A stretch of 38,760 nucleotides of DNA from NCBI GenBank assembly GCA_016177875.1, contig JACOUL010000011.1, positions 1 to 38,760 of the forward strand, in the 5' to 3' direction. A model generated the notes under the pieces. The model was not told the origin of the DNA and did no database searches. It worked only from the letters and a program-made list of their open reading frames with translations. This DNA is from Burkholderiales bacterium. Its GTDB lineage: Bacteria > Pseudomonadota > Gammaproteobacteria > Burkholderiales > Burkholderiaceae_D. The translations under genes were made by a program, and so were the position numbers. Shown here piece after piece: positions 1-7,079 of this stretch; position 1 is the stretch's first letter, and every line of letters starts with the position of its first letter.

Positions 1-1
1 T

Positions 2-130
2 GAAATTCTGTGGAAGCAGGCCAAATATTTCTGGCGCCGCTTCTGTGCATTGGCCGGTCACGAATTGCAGCAGGAAGTCGACGCCTTGATGCAGGGTTTT
101 GGTACAGATTACACAATTGCTTTTCAATGA
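2..130 (+). mobile_element. C-terminal end of an IS630-family transposase (truncated by window edge)
   Basis: An open frame enters from the left edge and runs 42 codons to a TGA at 128-130. It contains EILWKQAKYFWRRF, which matches the end of the DDE domain of IS630-type transposases (usually preceded by ...SPELNLI), followed by a short tail ending GTDYTIAFQ. Only the last part of the protein is visible. The terminal inverted repeat should lie just right of the stop, about 131-145, but cannot be defined from one end. The element abuts and appears to cut the primase-helicase gene on the opposite strand. The family call rests on motif recognition. Confidence 0.75.
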
Positions 131-498
131 TTACTTAGCAGCCGGTTGCCGCAATCGGAGCACTTGATGCGCGGCTTCTCGCAAAAACCTGCGCGCCATT
201 CATTGGCGCAGGCGGGCGCATAACCCGACTTCCCGGCCTTGCTCTCCCAGCGGACTGGATACACATCGGTACGGCCACGGAATAGGCGGCGAAAGAGCGC
301 GATCTTTTCATCTGTGTTCAGCCGAGACGGTTCCAGTTCAATCGATATCGGTGGAACCGGCGCCGGCTTCGGCATCCGCCAGTCGATGCCGTGTGCGTCC
401 AGCAGAGCGACAAGGCGCGTATTCTCGGCCCGCAGCTTGTCGCATTCAGTGCAACCCGATGCGGAAACCCGGACGCGATTGATCGCTATTTCTGCCAT
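124..498 (-). pseudogene. TOTE-type primase-helicase, N-terminal fragment only
   Basis: This is the first ~120 residues of a protein that is normally several hundred residues or longer. It starts MAEIAINRVRV, has a short leucine/glutamate-rich coiled segment (CDKLRAENTRLVALLDAHGI), a proline-rich linker and then the recognisable block EKIALFRRLFRGRTDVYPVR, followed by a cysteine cluster (YAPACANEW, FCEKPRIKCSDC). That block begins the archaeo-eukaryotic primase (AEP) domain of TOTE conflict-system helicases. The coding sequence stops in LLSNH exactly where the IS630 sequence begins, so primase catalytic residues and helicase domains are missing and the product is probably non-functional. The ATG at 498 overlaps the upstream gene by 13 bases, which suggests translational coupling. 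An in-frame ATG at 549 is less likely because it would overlap that gene further. Confidence 0.7.
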
Positions 499-1640
499 AG
501 CCCAGCCTCGACCAGCCGGCGAACCAGCGCTCCGCGCTTGCCATGGCATACCATGAAGCGGCGCAAGGCTTGATCGAATGCTTTTCGACTCGACACCAGA
601 GCATAAGCGTCGGCGAGATCGACAATGACGCGTTTTGCTTCATCATAACCAGATGCCGTGCCACGTTCCGCATGCTGGTCGATCACTTTCCAGTGGCGAT
701 CAAAATCGGTAGCCAGCGTCCGGAGATAGGCTTCGCGTTGATTGCGGCGTTCGGTTTCCTGCCGAGCGCGTTCTTTCGCTTCGCATTCCAGGCGATGCTT
801 TTCCGCTTCCTTGGCAAGCGCGCGCAGTTCGGCCACTTTGCGTGGTTTTGCGGGCGATGATTCGCGCGATCCGCTTTCCTTTAACCAGGTGAGATATTCC
901 GACTTCACCCGGCGCTCGGCCTGTTGCGAGGCGCCTTGCAACAGCATGTTGAAGACAGTTTCTATCTCACTTCTGCGCAGTTCCGTTACCCAGACCTCGA
1001 CACTGTCATCAGTGTGCCAGTAGTCTTCGACATCCTGGCTCCCTGCAGCGGCAGCGCTCACCAGATCAGGATCGATTTCCAGAAATTCCACCAAGGCTTG
1101 CTGCGCAGCCGAAAGCTGCGACATCCCCGGCGGCACTTCCGGTTCAACGGCATTGTCACTGACTTCACCGGCGCTGACGCCGGCCAGCCAGCCAAGATAG
1201 AGCGCGCGCAGGTCGCCGCGCAGCAATTCGTCGCGCAGCGGCATGAGGCGTCCCATCCAGCCTTGGCCGGTTTCCATCGTAAAGCGGTCGTCATCCCGGC
1301 CTTCATCCAGTGACCAGTCGATGATCCAGTGCGTAGCCGATTCATCGATCGTCAGTGAATATTTGGTCGCAAACCGCTTCAATTTGGCCTTGTCGAATGT
1401 CTCATGTGGTAGCCGCAGGGCTAGCCGGCAACTGCACCAATTGGCCGTGTAGACGAAGGCATCGAAATAGCGCCGCATCCAGTCCGCCGGATCGGCCTTC
1501 AAATCGCCCCAGTTGTATTCGTTAATGAAGCTCGTCGCCGTGATCGTTGCCCGCGAAGAGCGGGAGCGTAGTTCAGCCATTTCGTTGCGGGTCAGCGGCC
1601 GATCGATGGCAACGAATTCGTAGTATTGGTATTCGCTCAT
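486..1640 (-). CDS. Conserved protein of unknown function upstream of the TOTE primase fragment
   Basis: Encodes 384 residues. Residues 1-125 form a block (YQYYEFVAIDRPLTRNEMAE; WGDLKADPADWMRRYFDAF; a later WIIDWSLDEG) that I recognise as a conserved but functionally unassigned bacterial family. The middle is acidic and mixed. Residues ~260-310 are strongly charged (KVAELRALAKEAEKHRLECE and onward) and probably form a coiled coil. The C-terminus resembles a helical bundle ending LVEAGLWQK. There is no signal peptide or membrane segment. The gene lies 6 bases after the 112-residue gene and overlaps the primase fragment, so the three form one apparent operon. A role as partner of the primase-helicase is a guess from position only; no catalytic motif is visible. 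Confidence 0.7.
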   Translation of the reverse strand: MSEYQYYEFVAIDRPLTRNEMAELRSRSSRATITATSFINEYNWGDLKADPADWMRRYFDAFVYTANWCSCRLALRLPHETFDKAKLKRFATKYSLTIDESATHWIIDWSLDEGRDDDRFTMETGQGWMGRLMPLRDELLRGDLRALYLGWLAGVSAGEVSDNAVEPEVPPGMSQLSAAQQALVEFLEIDPDLVSAAAAGSQDVEDYWHTDDSVEVWVTELRRSEIETVFNMLLQGASQQAERRVKSEYLTWLKESGSRESSPAKPRKVAELRALAKEAEKHRLECEAKERARQETERRNQREAYLRTLATDFDRHWKVIDQHAERGTASGYDEAKRVIVDLADAYALVSSRKAFDQALRRFMVCHGKRGALVRRLVEAGLWQK

Positions 1641-1646
1641 GCGTTT

Positions 1647-1985
1647 TTATTTCTGTTTGACTGCCCGAAAAGCAGAATCATCCCCTAAATGAATGTAAAT
1701 ATGGCCGAGCAGTTCTCCTCGTTCAATCTCGGCAAAGCCGCGTCCGCTCACTTCCTTCATTTCGTCGATGCCATTCCAGATGAAGTCGGCGCGCTTGCCA
1801 TGGACGCGATAATCGGTTTGGCCTTGTACCAAGCCGAACTGGAAATCACCCAAATTGTTCTTCTCGAAAGCAATATAGGCGGGAACTTCCATGTCCACAT
1901 AGTCCTGGTCCCATACGTCCATCCAGACGATTCGCCATGTGCCACGGAATGGGTTGTATACAATCGGCCGCTCCTTTGCGCACAC
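1647..1985 (-). CDS. Small conserved protein of unknown function
   Basis: Encodes up to 112 residues. The core (WRIVWMDVWDQDYVDMEVP, FQFGLVQGQTDYRV, FIWNGIDEM, GHIYIHLGDDSAFRAVK) matches a widespread short bacterial family without assigned function. It looks like a single beta-rich domain, with no signal peptide. The start is uncertain. The longest frame begins with GTG at 1985, which has no good ribosome site. A better site (AAAGGAG) sits inside the frame, six bases before an ATT codon that would begin just ahead of VYNPFRGTWRI, where relatives tend to start. The gene heads the apparent three-gene operon with the 384-residue protein and the primase fragment. Decayed PIN-toxin sequence lies immediately upstream, so the native promoter may have been lost. 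Confidence 0.6.
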   Translation of the reverse strand: MCAKERPIVYNPFRGTWRIVWMDVWDQDYVDMEVPAYIAFEKNNLGDFQFGLVQGQTDYRVHGKRADFIWNGIDEMKEVSGRGFAEIERGELLGHIYIHLGDDSAFRAVKQK

Positions 1986-2029
1986 GCGCTTGAATCTGTC
2001 TGCTCGTAGGCACTGCTTGGCAGTTTACA

Positions 2030-2370
2030 GTCCACATGGCATTGTAGGGATTGCGGATGGTCAGTTGACACTCGATGACTTGGCCGTTCTACATGTCTTC
2101 GGAGTACACCATCTTGCACTCTGCATCAAGGCTGCCGCCACGATCAACGCATCGTACAGGGACATGCCATAGCGCTCCGCCACCGCCAAGGCACGATCAT
2201 GCGTTTCATCCGTCATGGCTTGAACCGGGCACACGGAGCGGAAGCGAACATGAAAAACCTGCTGGGCATTTGCACCGTGATTGCGCGCTACGTCGCCAAG
2301 CGGCGCCAGCTGGCGCAGGCGAGAGCCGAATTCGTTGGCGCTTAGCTGCGCGCGCCGCCGAACGTTTTTC
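2030..2370 (-). pseudogene. Decayed PIN-domain (VapC-like) toxin gene
   Basis: Minus-strand reading gives SVCPVQAMTDETHDRALAVA then ERYGMSLYDALIVAAALMQ, the typical C-terminal half of a PIN-domain ribonuclease toxin. The frame then shifts near 2116-2132 and continues as CKMVYSEDM, a stop codon (TAG at 2089-2091), and NGQVIECQLTIRNPYNAM, again matching the usual PIN ending (SEDM-x-x-GQ...LTIRNP). Upstream the frame is closed by a stop near 2371, so the N-terminal part with the first catalytic Asp is absent. The gene is therefore N-truncated, frameshifted and nonsense-mutated. No cognate antitoxin gene is visible. Residues are read directly; the family assignment is recognition of motifs. Confidence 0.65.
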
Positions 2371-2391
2371 TAAGAGAAAGCGCAGTCGGAC

Positions 2392-2733
2392 TCAAGCCAC
2401 GACCACATGTGTATGACCGACTGCACGCCTGCCGGCCTTCTTCACTACGATTTCCACATCACGGCCTAAACGATTGAGACATTCGATCATTTTGGCTTGG
2501 CTGATGCCGCGAAACTTCCCGCGCAACATCTCAGAGAGCTTGGGTTGCGGCATGCCCAATAATTCGGCAGCCATTTGCTGAGTCAGGTGCCGGTTCTTGA
2601 TAATTTGCGCGATCTCACTCGCCAGTTCAGCCTTCACCAACATTTCATCGGCATTTGCGTAGCCCAGATCAGCATAGGGGTTGTCGCTGCCTTGTTCGAT
2701 GGTGATGTCGTCGATGTTCCTCTTGGTACCCAT
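2392..2733 (-). CDS. HigA-like antitoxin, XRE-type helix-turn-helix protein
   Basis: Encodes 113 residues. Residues ~35-90 are a helix-turn-helix domain (LASEIAQIIKNRHLTQQMAA, ELLGMPQPKLSEMLRGKFRG) of the kind found in antitoxins paired with Gp49/HigB-like toxins. The short tail carries VEIVVKKAGRR. The ATG at 2733 lies one base after the toxin stop codon, so the two are co-translated in toxin-first order, usual for higBA. The antitoxin is expected to bind and neutralise the toxin and to repress the shared promoter. Both genes look intact. Confidence 0.85.
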   Translation of the reverse strand: MGTKRNIDDITIEQGSDNPYADLGYANADEMLVKAELASEIAQIIKNRHLTQQMAAELLGMPQPKLSEMLRGKFRGISQAKMIECLNRLGRDVEIVVKKAGRRAVGHTHVVVA

Positions 2734-2734
2734 G

Positions 2735-3091
2735 TCATTTATCCTTTTCCAATGCGGCCACGGCTTTCAACCGCGCTTCGATCAAATCCATGTCGGGCTT
2801 GGGCGTAGCGATGCCGCTCGTCGATTTCTTCTGGAAGCAGTGCACTACATAGACCGCCGACGCATACCTGACTGTGTAGACGGCACGGTACGTGTCGCCC
2901 TGATGGTCTTCCACTACTTCCAGCACGCCAGCGCCGCCGAACCCCTTGAGCGGTTTGGCCTGGCTATGCTTGCCGCCGGTCTGCGCCAAGTGCAGCGCAT
3001 AGCCGAAGGTGTCTTGCACATCTTCCGGCATGGCGCTTAAGTCCTTTTTCGAGGAACCCACCCAGCGCAAAGGTCTGATTGTCGTTGGCAT
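2735..3091 (-). CDS. HigB/RelE-superfamily toxin (phage Gp49-like)
   Basis: Encodes 118 residues with the hallmarks of the Gp49-like branch of RelE/HigB mRNA interferases: an N-terminal IRPLRWVGSSKKDL, a central GGKHSQAKPLKGFGG, then VLEVVEDHQGDTYRAVYTVR, VYVVHCFQKKS and a closing PKPDMDLIEARLKAV. The basic and aromatic residues typical of these ribosome-dependent ribonucleases are present (R89-type VRY, FQKKS). It is followed at one base by the antitoxin gene. The start at 3091 fits relatives, which begin M-x-x-x-I-R-P-L. A TATAAT box lies only six bases upstream, implying a leaderless or almost leaderless transcript. Confidence 0.85.
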   Translation of the reverse strand: MPTTIRPLRWVGSSKKDLSAMPEDVQDTFGYALHLAQTGGKHSQAKPLKGFGGAGVLEVVEDHQGDTYRAVYTVRYASAVYVVHCFQKKSTSGIATPKPDMDLIEARLKAVAALEKDK

Positions 3092-3097
3092 CGCCTG

Positions 3098-3126
3098 ATT
3101 ATACCCAAATGTATATAAAAATCCAG
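3098..3126 (-). promoter_or_regulatory. Promoter/operator of the higBA-like pair
   Basis: On the minus strand a perfect TATAAT (3103-3098) stands six bases from the toxin ATG, with a weak -35-like CTGGAT 17 bases upstream. An imperfect palindrome with TTATA/TATAA arms overlaps the -10 box and is a plausible antitoxin operator. The predicted transcription start falls at or next to the ATG, so the message would have essentially no leader. Confidence 0.5.
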
Positions 3127-3185
3127 GCCGGCGGACTGCTTAGCGCAGGCAAAAGAGCTGGAACGCAGGTTGGGATGAGCGCAGC

Positions 3186-3971
3186 CTATGCACTGCCGAG
3201 TTCCTGCGGAAATGCAGCTTTCATCGCTTTTTCCTGGTAAGGATGCACGCCAGGTTCCGGCTTGCTCAGGAAGTTCCTCTGAATCTCAGGGATTTGCACC
3301 GACTTGAGTTGGACAGGTCCCGGCACACCGCCATTTCTCGGTTTGGCATAGATGGCTTTGACGATGCGCCAGTCGCCATTGGTATGGATCCACAAGTCCT
3401 CAATAGTCCGGACGCGCGCATCGAACCAGAACCGTATCCACTCGGCGCGCAAAACCTTGTCCTTGCCCCTGATCGGCGGGAAGTCTTTCAGCGCAAGGAA
3501 AATATAGGGCACAACCCATTCTTCCAAATGCCGGTATAGCCATAACCCGGATTGATCGGCATGACGAATCAACGCAATGAATTCCTCAATGTCGGCAAAA
3601 GGCGCGAAATCGCGTTGCCGCATCAAAGTCCAATGATGCTTCCAGTGCGAGAAAAACGATGCACGTAAGCGCTGCGCTGCTTCCTCATCTGGATCGACCG
3701 GCCGCAGAATGCGATAAGGCTTTGCTGCGGATTGCTTCAATGGACAATACGCAGTGGAATTGCGCTGATGCGCAAAGACCCCATCCACTTTTGGATTGGC
3801 TTCACCCCGTGTATTCATCGGCTCCAGGCACGCCGGGCAGCGCGCTAAAAGACGAATGCTTCTTTTCCCTAACGGATTCAGGCGGGGGCCAAACTCACCA
3901 ATGTAATCCACGACAGTGATCGACCGGTATGCCGTAGGATGCAAGGCTTCGCGCATTGGATGACCCCTCAC
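3186..3971 (-). CDS. Unrecognised 261-residue protein with a CoiA-like Cys/His pattern
   Basis: I do not recognise a named family with confidence. Residues ~40-80 read LLARCPACLEPMNTRG, then VFAHQRNSTAYCPL: a C-x-x-C pair, a F-A-H motif and a further cysteine. That spacing recalls the N-terminal zinc-ribbon/nuclease-associated region of CoiA-like proteins and could bind zinc. The rest is mostly helical and tryptophan-rich (FFSHWKHHWTLMRQRDFAPF, EEWVVPYIFLALKDFP, RIVKAIYAKPRNGG). There is no signal peptide or membrane segment. Start is 3971 or the in-frame ATG at 3956. The gene stands alone between the toxin-antitoxin pair and the tRNA terminator and is accessory by position. Confidence 0.6.
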   Translation of the reverse strand: MRGHPMREALHPTAYRSITVVDYIGEFGPRLNPLGKRSIRLLARCPACLEPMNTRGEANPKVDGVFAHQRNSTAYCPLKQSAAKPYRILRPVDPDEEAAQRLRASFFSHWKHHWTLMRQRDFAPFADIEEFIALIRHADQSGLWLYRHLEEWVVPYIFLALKDFPPIRGKDKVLRAEWIRFWFDARVRTIEDLWIHTNGDWRIVKAIYAKPRNGGVPGPVQLKSVQIPEIQRNFLSKPEPGVHPYQEKAMKAAFPQELGSA

Positions 3972-4202
3972 GAAAAATTGGAAGAGTCATTGTGTCAGAT
4001 TTTTGCCTTCCCGCAAGGCGATGTGAGGCATCTCAAAAATCTTTGCACCTTACGGATGCACCGGGGTTTTCGCTGGCGTGTTTGGTTGAATTCCCAAATA
4101 GCGGTGCTACAGTGGGATGCAAGCAACCGAACAATGAAAGGAATGCATATCGAGGTAGCGTAACGTGCAAGACGCCACGCCGACGTCGCCCATCGATAGG
4201 GA
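3972..4202. other. Intergenic stretch without recognisable gene
   Basis: Between the 261-residue gene and the terminator behind tRNA-Cys I see no convincing coding frame; small open frames here have no recognisable motif. I also see no repeat of the tRNA-Cys 3' end that would mark a second attachment site. In several proteobacteria a tRNA-Leu follows tRNA-Cys in this cluster; none is visible here. Confidence 0.5.
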
Positions 4203-4244
4203 TGAAAAATAAAAGGACTTGATCCTATTCGAACCAAGTCCTTT
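4203..4244 (-). terminator. Intrinsic terminator behind tRNA-Cys
   Basis: A perfect 10-bp stem (AAAGGACTTG at 4212-4221 with CAAGTCCTTT at 4235-4244) with a 13-base loop is followed on the minus strand by a T-rich tract (TTATTTTTC). It closes the pgsA-tRNA-Gly-tRNA-Cys transcript and marks the boundary with the accessory block. Confidence 0.85.
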
Positions 4245-4266
4245 CATATTACGCTTGCAGAAAATT

Positions 4267-4340
4267 TGGAGGCGGGGGTCGGGATCGAACCGGCGTAAAC
4301 GGCTTTGCAGGCCGCTGCATAACCACTTTGCTACCCCGCC
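4267..4340 (-). tRNA. tRNA-Cys (GCA)
   Basis: A 74-base tRNA with acceptor stem GGCGGGG/CCCCGCC, anticodon loop CTGCAAA (GCA), T arm containing GGTTCGATCCC and an encoded CCA end (4269-4267). It follows tRNA-Gly and pgsA as in the uvrC-pgsA-glyW-cysT cluster of enterobacteria. Confidence 0.95.
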
Positions 4341-4404
4341 ATGGGTGCGTATTGTAACCGCGAATTCGGAATCGTGCCGCGCTATGCATTGCACAATGCA
4401 CCGA

Positions 4405-4437
4405 ATGAAAAAGGGAAGCATGAAAGCTTCCCTTTTG
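4405..4437 (-). terminator. Hairpin between tRNA-Gly and tRNA-Cys
   Basis: AAAGGGAAGC (4410-4419) pairs with GCTTCCCTTT (4426-4435) around a six-base loop. On the minus strand the stem ends in a run of five T, giving the form of an intrinsic terminator or processing hairpin between the two tRNAs. If it terminates efficiently, tRNA-Cys would need readthrough or its own promoter. Confidence 0.6.
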
Positions 4438-4442
4438 AACTC

Positions 4443-4518
4443 TGGAGCGGGAGAAGAGTCTCGAACTCTCGACCTCAACCTTGGCAAGGTTGCGCTCTAC
4501 CAACTGAGCTACTCCCGC
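4443..4518 (-). tRNA. tRNA-Gly (GCC)
   Basis: A 76-base tRNA: acceptor stem GCGGGAG/CTCCCGC, D arm AGCTCAGTTGGTAGAGC, anticodon loop TTGCCAA (GCC), T arm GAGTTCGAGACTC and encoded CCA (4445-4443). It lies 53 bases after the pgsA stop codon and is probably cut out of the pgsA transcript or made from a local promoter. Confidence 0.95.
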
Positions 4519-4571
4519 GTTACGACAGACCGCTATTATAGTGGATTGAATTTTTCTCTGTCAAGCGTATG

Positions 4572-5147
4572 TCATTCGCTGCGTTCCTTAATAAGCGGCC
4601 ATGCTTTTCGCAGGTAATAAAACATCGACCACACCGTCAGCACAGCGGCAATTTCCAGCAAGCGCGTACCCCAAAAATCCGTGTCGATAAGATTGAACAG
4701 CCGGCCGTTGTACAACAGCATGGGTATGGCGATCATCTGTGCCGTGGTTTTGATCTTGCCGATCGAACTGACCGCAACGGATTTCGATGCGCCAATCTGC
4801 GCCATCCATTCGCGTAACGCGGAAATCGCAATTTCACGGCCGATGATGATGAAAGCAATGACGGCATTCACGCCGCGGAACTCCACCAGCACCAGCAAGG
4901 CCCCTGCCACCATGAGCTTATCCGCTACAGGATCGAGAAACGCGCCGAACGCGGATGTTTGATTCCAGCGGCGTGCAAGGAAACCATCGAACCAATCGGT
5001 AATCGCTGCCACAACGAAGACCACGGTCGCGGCCAATCCTTTTTCGAAAGGCGACAGCCACGTATCGGGCAAGTAATACACGCCCACCACCAGGGGGATG
5101 AGGGCGACACGTAGCCAGGTCAGCAAAATGGGCGTATTGAAAGGCAT
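4572..5147 (-). CDS. pgsA: CDP-diacylglycerol--glycerol-3-phosphate 3-phosphatidyltransferase
   Basis: PgsA makes phosphatidylglycerol phosphate from CDP-diacylglycerol and glycerol-3-phosphate in the inner membrane, the committed step to phosphatidylglycerol and cardiolipin. The 191-residue product has the full CDP-alcohol phosphotransferase signature: D51-W-F-D54-G55-F-L-A58-R59, G68, D72 and D76. It has several hydrophobic membrane helices and the usual family length. The ATG at 5147 (MPFNTPILLTWLRV) was chosen because family members start a few residues before the first helix; the frame is open upstream into uvrC, but that extension is charged and unlike the family. It follows uvrC by 40 bases and precedes tRNA-Gly, a conserved arrangement. 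Confidence 0.95.
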   Translation of the reverse strand: MPFNTPILLTWLRVALIPLVVGVYYLPDTWLSPFEKGLAATVVFVVAAITDWFDGFLARRWNQTSAFGAFLDPVADKLMVAGALLVLVEFRGVNAVIAFIIIGREIAISALREWMAQIGASKSVAVSSIGKIKTTAQMIAIPMLLYNGRLFNLIDTDFWGTRLLEIAAVLTVWSMFYYLRKAWPLIKERSE

Positions 5148-5187
5148 AAGCGCGATTGTAATTGCAATTTTCCTTATTCGTCGCGTC

Positions 5188-7050
5188 CTAATGTAATTGC
5201 CGGTAAATGTCTTCCGCAAGTTGTCGCGAGATACCCTCAACCGATGCAAGTTCTTCAACGCTGGCGTCCATCACACCGCGCAAACCGCCGAAGCGCGCCA
5301 GAAGCTTCTGCCTACGCTTGGCGCCGATACCTTCGATCTCTTCCAGGCGTGAAGTTTGCCGCGCCTTGGCACGCTTCGCACGCATGCCGGTAATCGCAAA
5401 TCGATGCGCTTCGTCACGGATTTGCGCAATCAGCATCAAGGCGGCAGATTCTTTGCCCAGCTCCTGCGGCACACGGCCGTCGGCGAAAATTAAGGTCTCC
5501 AGTCCGACCTTACGCCCTTCGCCTTTGGCCACGCCGACGATCAAGCTTATGTCCAAGCCCAGCTCGTTGAATACTTGACGCGCGATTTCAACCTGCCCCT
5601 TGCCGCCGTCGATCAGAACGACATCGGGCATCACACCCTCTCCATTCGCCACTTTTTCGTAGCGGCGCGACAGCACTTGACGCATGGCCGCGTAATCGTC
5701 GCCAGGCGTAATGCCTTCGATGTTGTAGCGGCGATATTCGCCGTTCTGCATGGCGTGATGATGGAATACCACGCATGAAGCCTGCGTCGCCTCGCCCTGG
5801 GTGTGACTGATGTCGAAGCACTCCACGCGCAGCGTATCGATATCCTCGATTTCCAGCCCCAGCGCATCCACCAAGGCACGTGTACGGGCTTGTTGCGAAC
5901 CCTGCTCGGAAAGCAGGCGCGCCAACGCAATTTCAGCACCCTTGTGCGCCATCTCCAGCCAATGTCGGCGTTGTCCTTGCGGCTGAAAAACCAAATTGAT
6001 GCGATGACCGCACTGCTCCATCAAAGCCAGCATCAACTCGGGCGAGTCAAACTCCACACTCACGATCAGCGTGCCGGGAATGAAGGCGTCGATATAGTGT
6101 TGCGCGAGAAAAGCTTTGAGCACTTCTGCTTCAATGGCCTCTTCTGCGGTAGCCAAGGCTCCTTCGACATGCGTCGGAAAATAGGCCCGATCGCCCAGAT
6201 GGCGTCCGCCGCGCACCATCGCCAGATTCACGCAGGCGCGTCCGCCCTGCACGACTACCGCAATGATGTCAATATCCGCATCGCCCACCGTTTCCATGCT
6301 TTGCTGATGCAAGACTCGCGAGAGTGCGGTGATTTGATTACGTACAATCGCAGCCTGCTCGAATTTCAATTCTTCCGCATAGGCTTGCATCTTGGTTTGC
6401 AAGGCTTCAAGCACTTCCGTCTGCCGTCCACGCAGGAACTGGGCGGCATGCTCGACATCGGCCGCATATTCTTCCTTGCCGATCGCATTAACGCAGGGCG
6501 CACTGCATCGCTGAATCTGATGCAATAGACAGGGCCTTGTGCGGTTGGCAAACACGCTGTCTTCACAGGTGCGAATCAAAAACACTTTCTGCAGAATCTG
6601 CATCGACTCCTTGACCGCCCACGCGCTCGGAAAAGGCCCAAAGTATTGATTCTTCTTATCGACTGCGCCGCGGTAATACCCCATGCGCGGAAATTCGTGG
6701 TTGCTGATCTTCAGGTACGGATAAGACTTGTCATCGCGGAACAGGATGTTGTAGCGCGGCTGCAGCGTCTTGATGAGATTATTTTCGAGAAGCAGTGCTT
6801 CGGCTTCGCTGCGCGTGACAGTCGTCTCCAAACGCACGATGCGCTCGACCATCATGGCGGTACGCGGACTCGCTAGATTTTTCTGGAAATAGCTGGAGAC
6901 GCGCTTTTTCAAGTCGCGCGCTTTGCCGACGTACAACAGATTATCGTCGCCATCGAAATAACGGTAAACGCCGGGCAGATGCGGCAGCTTGGCGACCGTA
7001 TCGAGCAGCGTCGCGCGCGAATCAGGAGTCAGCGGTTCAGAGTCAGACAT
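5188..7050 (-). CDS. uvrC: UvrABC excinuclease subunit C
   Basis: UvrC makes the two incisions flanking a DNA lesion during nucleotide excision repair, working with UvrA and UvrB. The 620-residue product has the N-terminal GIY-YIG-type nuclease domain (G27-V-Y ... L-L-Y-V-G-K-A, residues ~25-105) for the 3' cut, a UVR motif for UvrB contact near residues 218-240 ([15 protein letters not shown]), the RNase H-like 5' nuclease domain ([23 protein letters not shown]) and tandem helix-hairpin-helix motifs at the C-terminus ([29 protein letters not shown]). Length is normal. It lies 29 bases after nagZ in the superoperon. Confidence 0.97.
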   Translation of the reverse strand: MSDSEPLTPDSRATLLDTVAKLPHLPGVYRYFDGDDNLLYVGKARDLKKRVSSYFQKNLASPRTAMMVERIVRLETTVTRSEAEALLLENNLIKTLQPRYNILFRDDKSYPYLKISNHEFPRMGYYRGAVDKKNQYFGPFPSAWAVKESMQILQKVFLIRTCEDSVFANRTRPCLLHQIQRCSAPCVNAIGKEEYAADVEHAAQFLRGRQTEVLEALQTKMQAYAEELKFEQAAIVRNQITALSRVLHQQSMETVGDADIDIIAVVVQGGRACVNLAMVRGGRHLGDRAYFPTHVEGALATAEEAIEAEVLKAFLAQHYIDAFIPGTLIVSVEFDSPELMLALMEQCGHRINLVFQPQGQRRHWLEMAHKGAEIALARLLSEQGSQQARTRALVDALGLEIEDIDTLRVECFDISHTQGEATQASCVVFHHHAMQNGEYRRYNIEGITPGDDYAAMRQVLSRRYEKVANGEGVMPDVVLIDGGKGQVEIARQVFNELGLDISLIVGVAKGEGRKVGLETLIFADGRVPQELGKESAALMLIAQIRDEAHRFAITGMRAKRAKARQTSRLEEIEGIGAKRRQKLLARFGGLRGVMDASVEELASVEGISRQLAEDIYRQLH

Positions 7051-7079
7051 AAGTCTTCTTTATCTGCCCGGCCGGCAAT

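Noticed and set aside
2199..2345. Short plus-strand frame (about 48 codons) containing MKNLLGICTVIARYVAKRRQ
   Set aside because: It lies opposite the PIN remnant, matches no family I know and has no ribosome site.
4219..4617. Open frame of 132 codons on the plus strand
   Set aside because: It runs antisense through both tRNA genes and the end of pgsA and has no family motif.
5803..6528. Open frame of 241 codons opposite uvrC
   Set aside because: It is a mirror of the highly conserved uvrC coding frame; the translation is low quality and has no motif.
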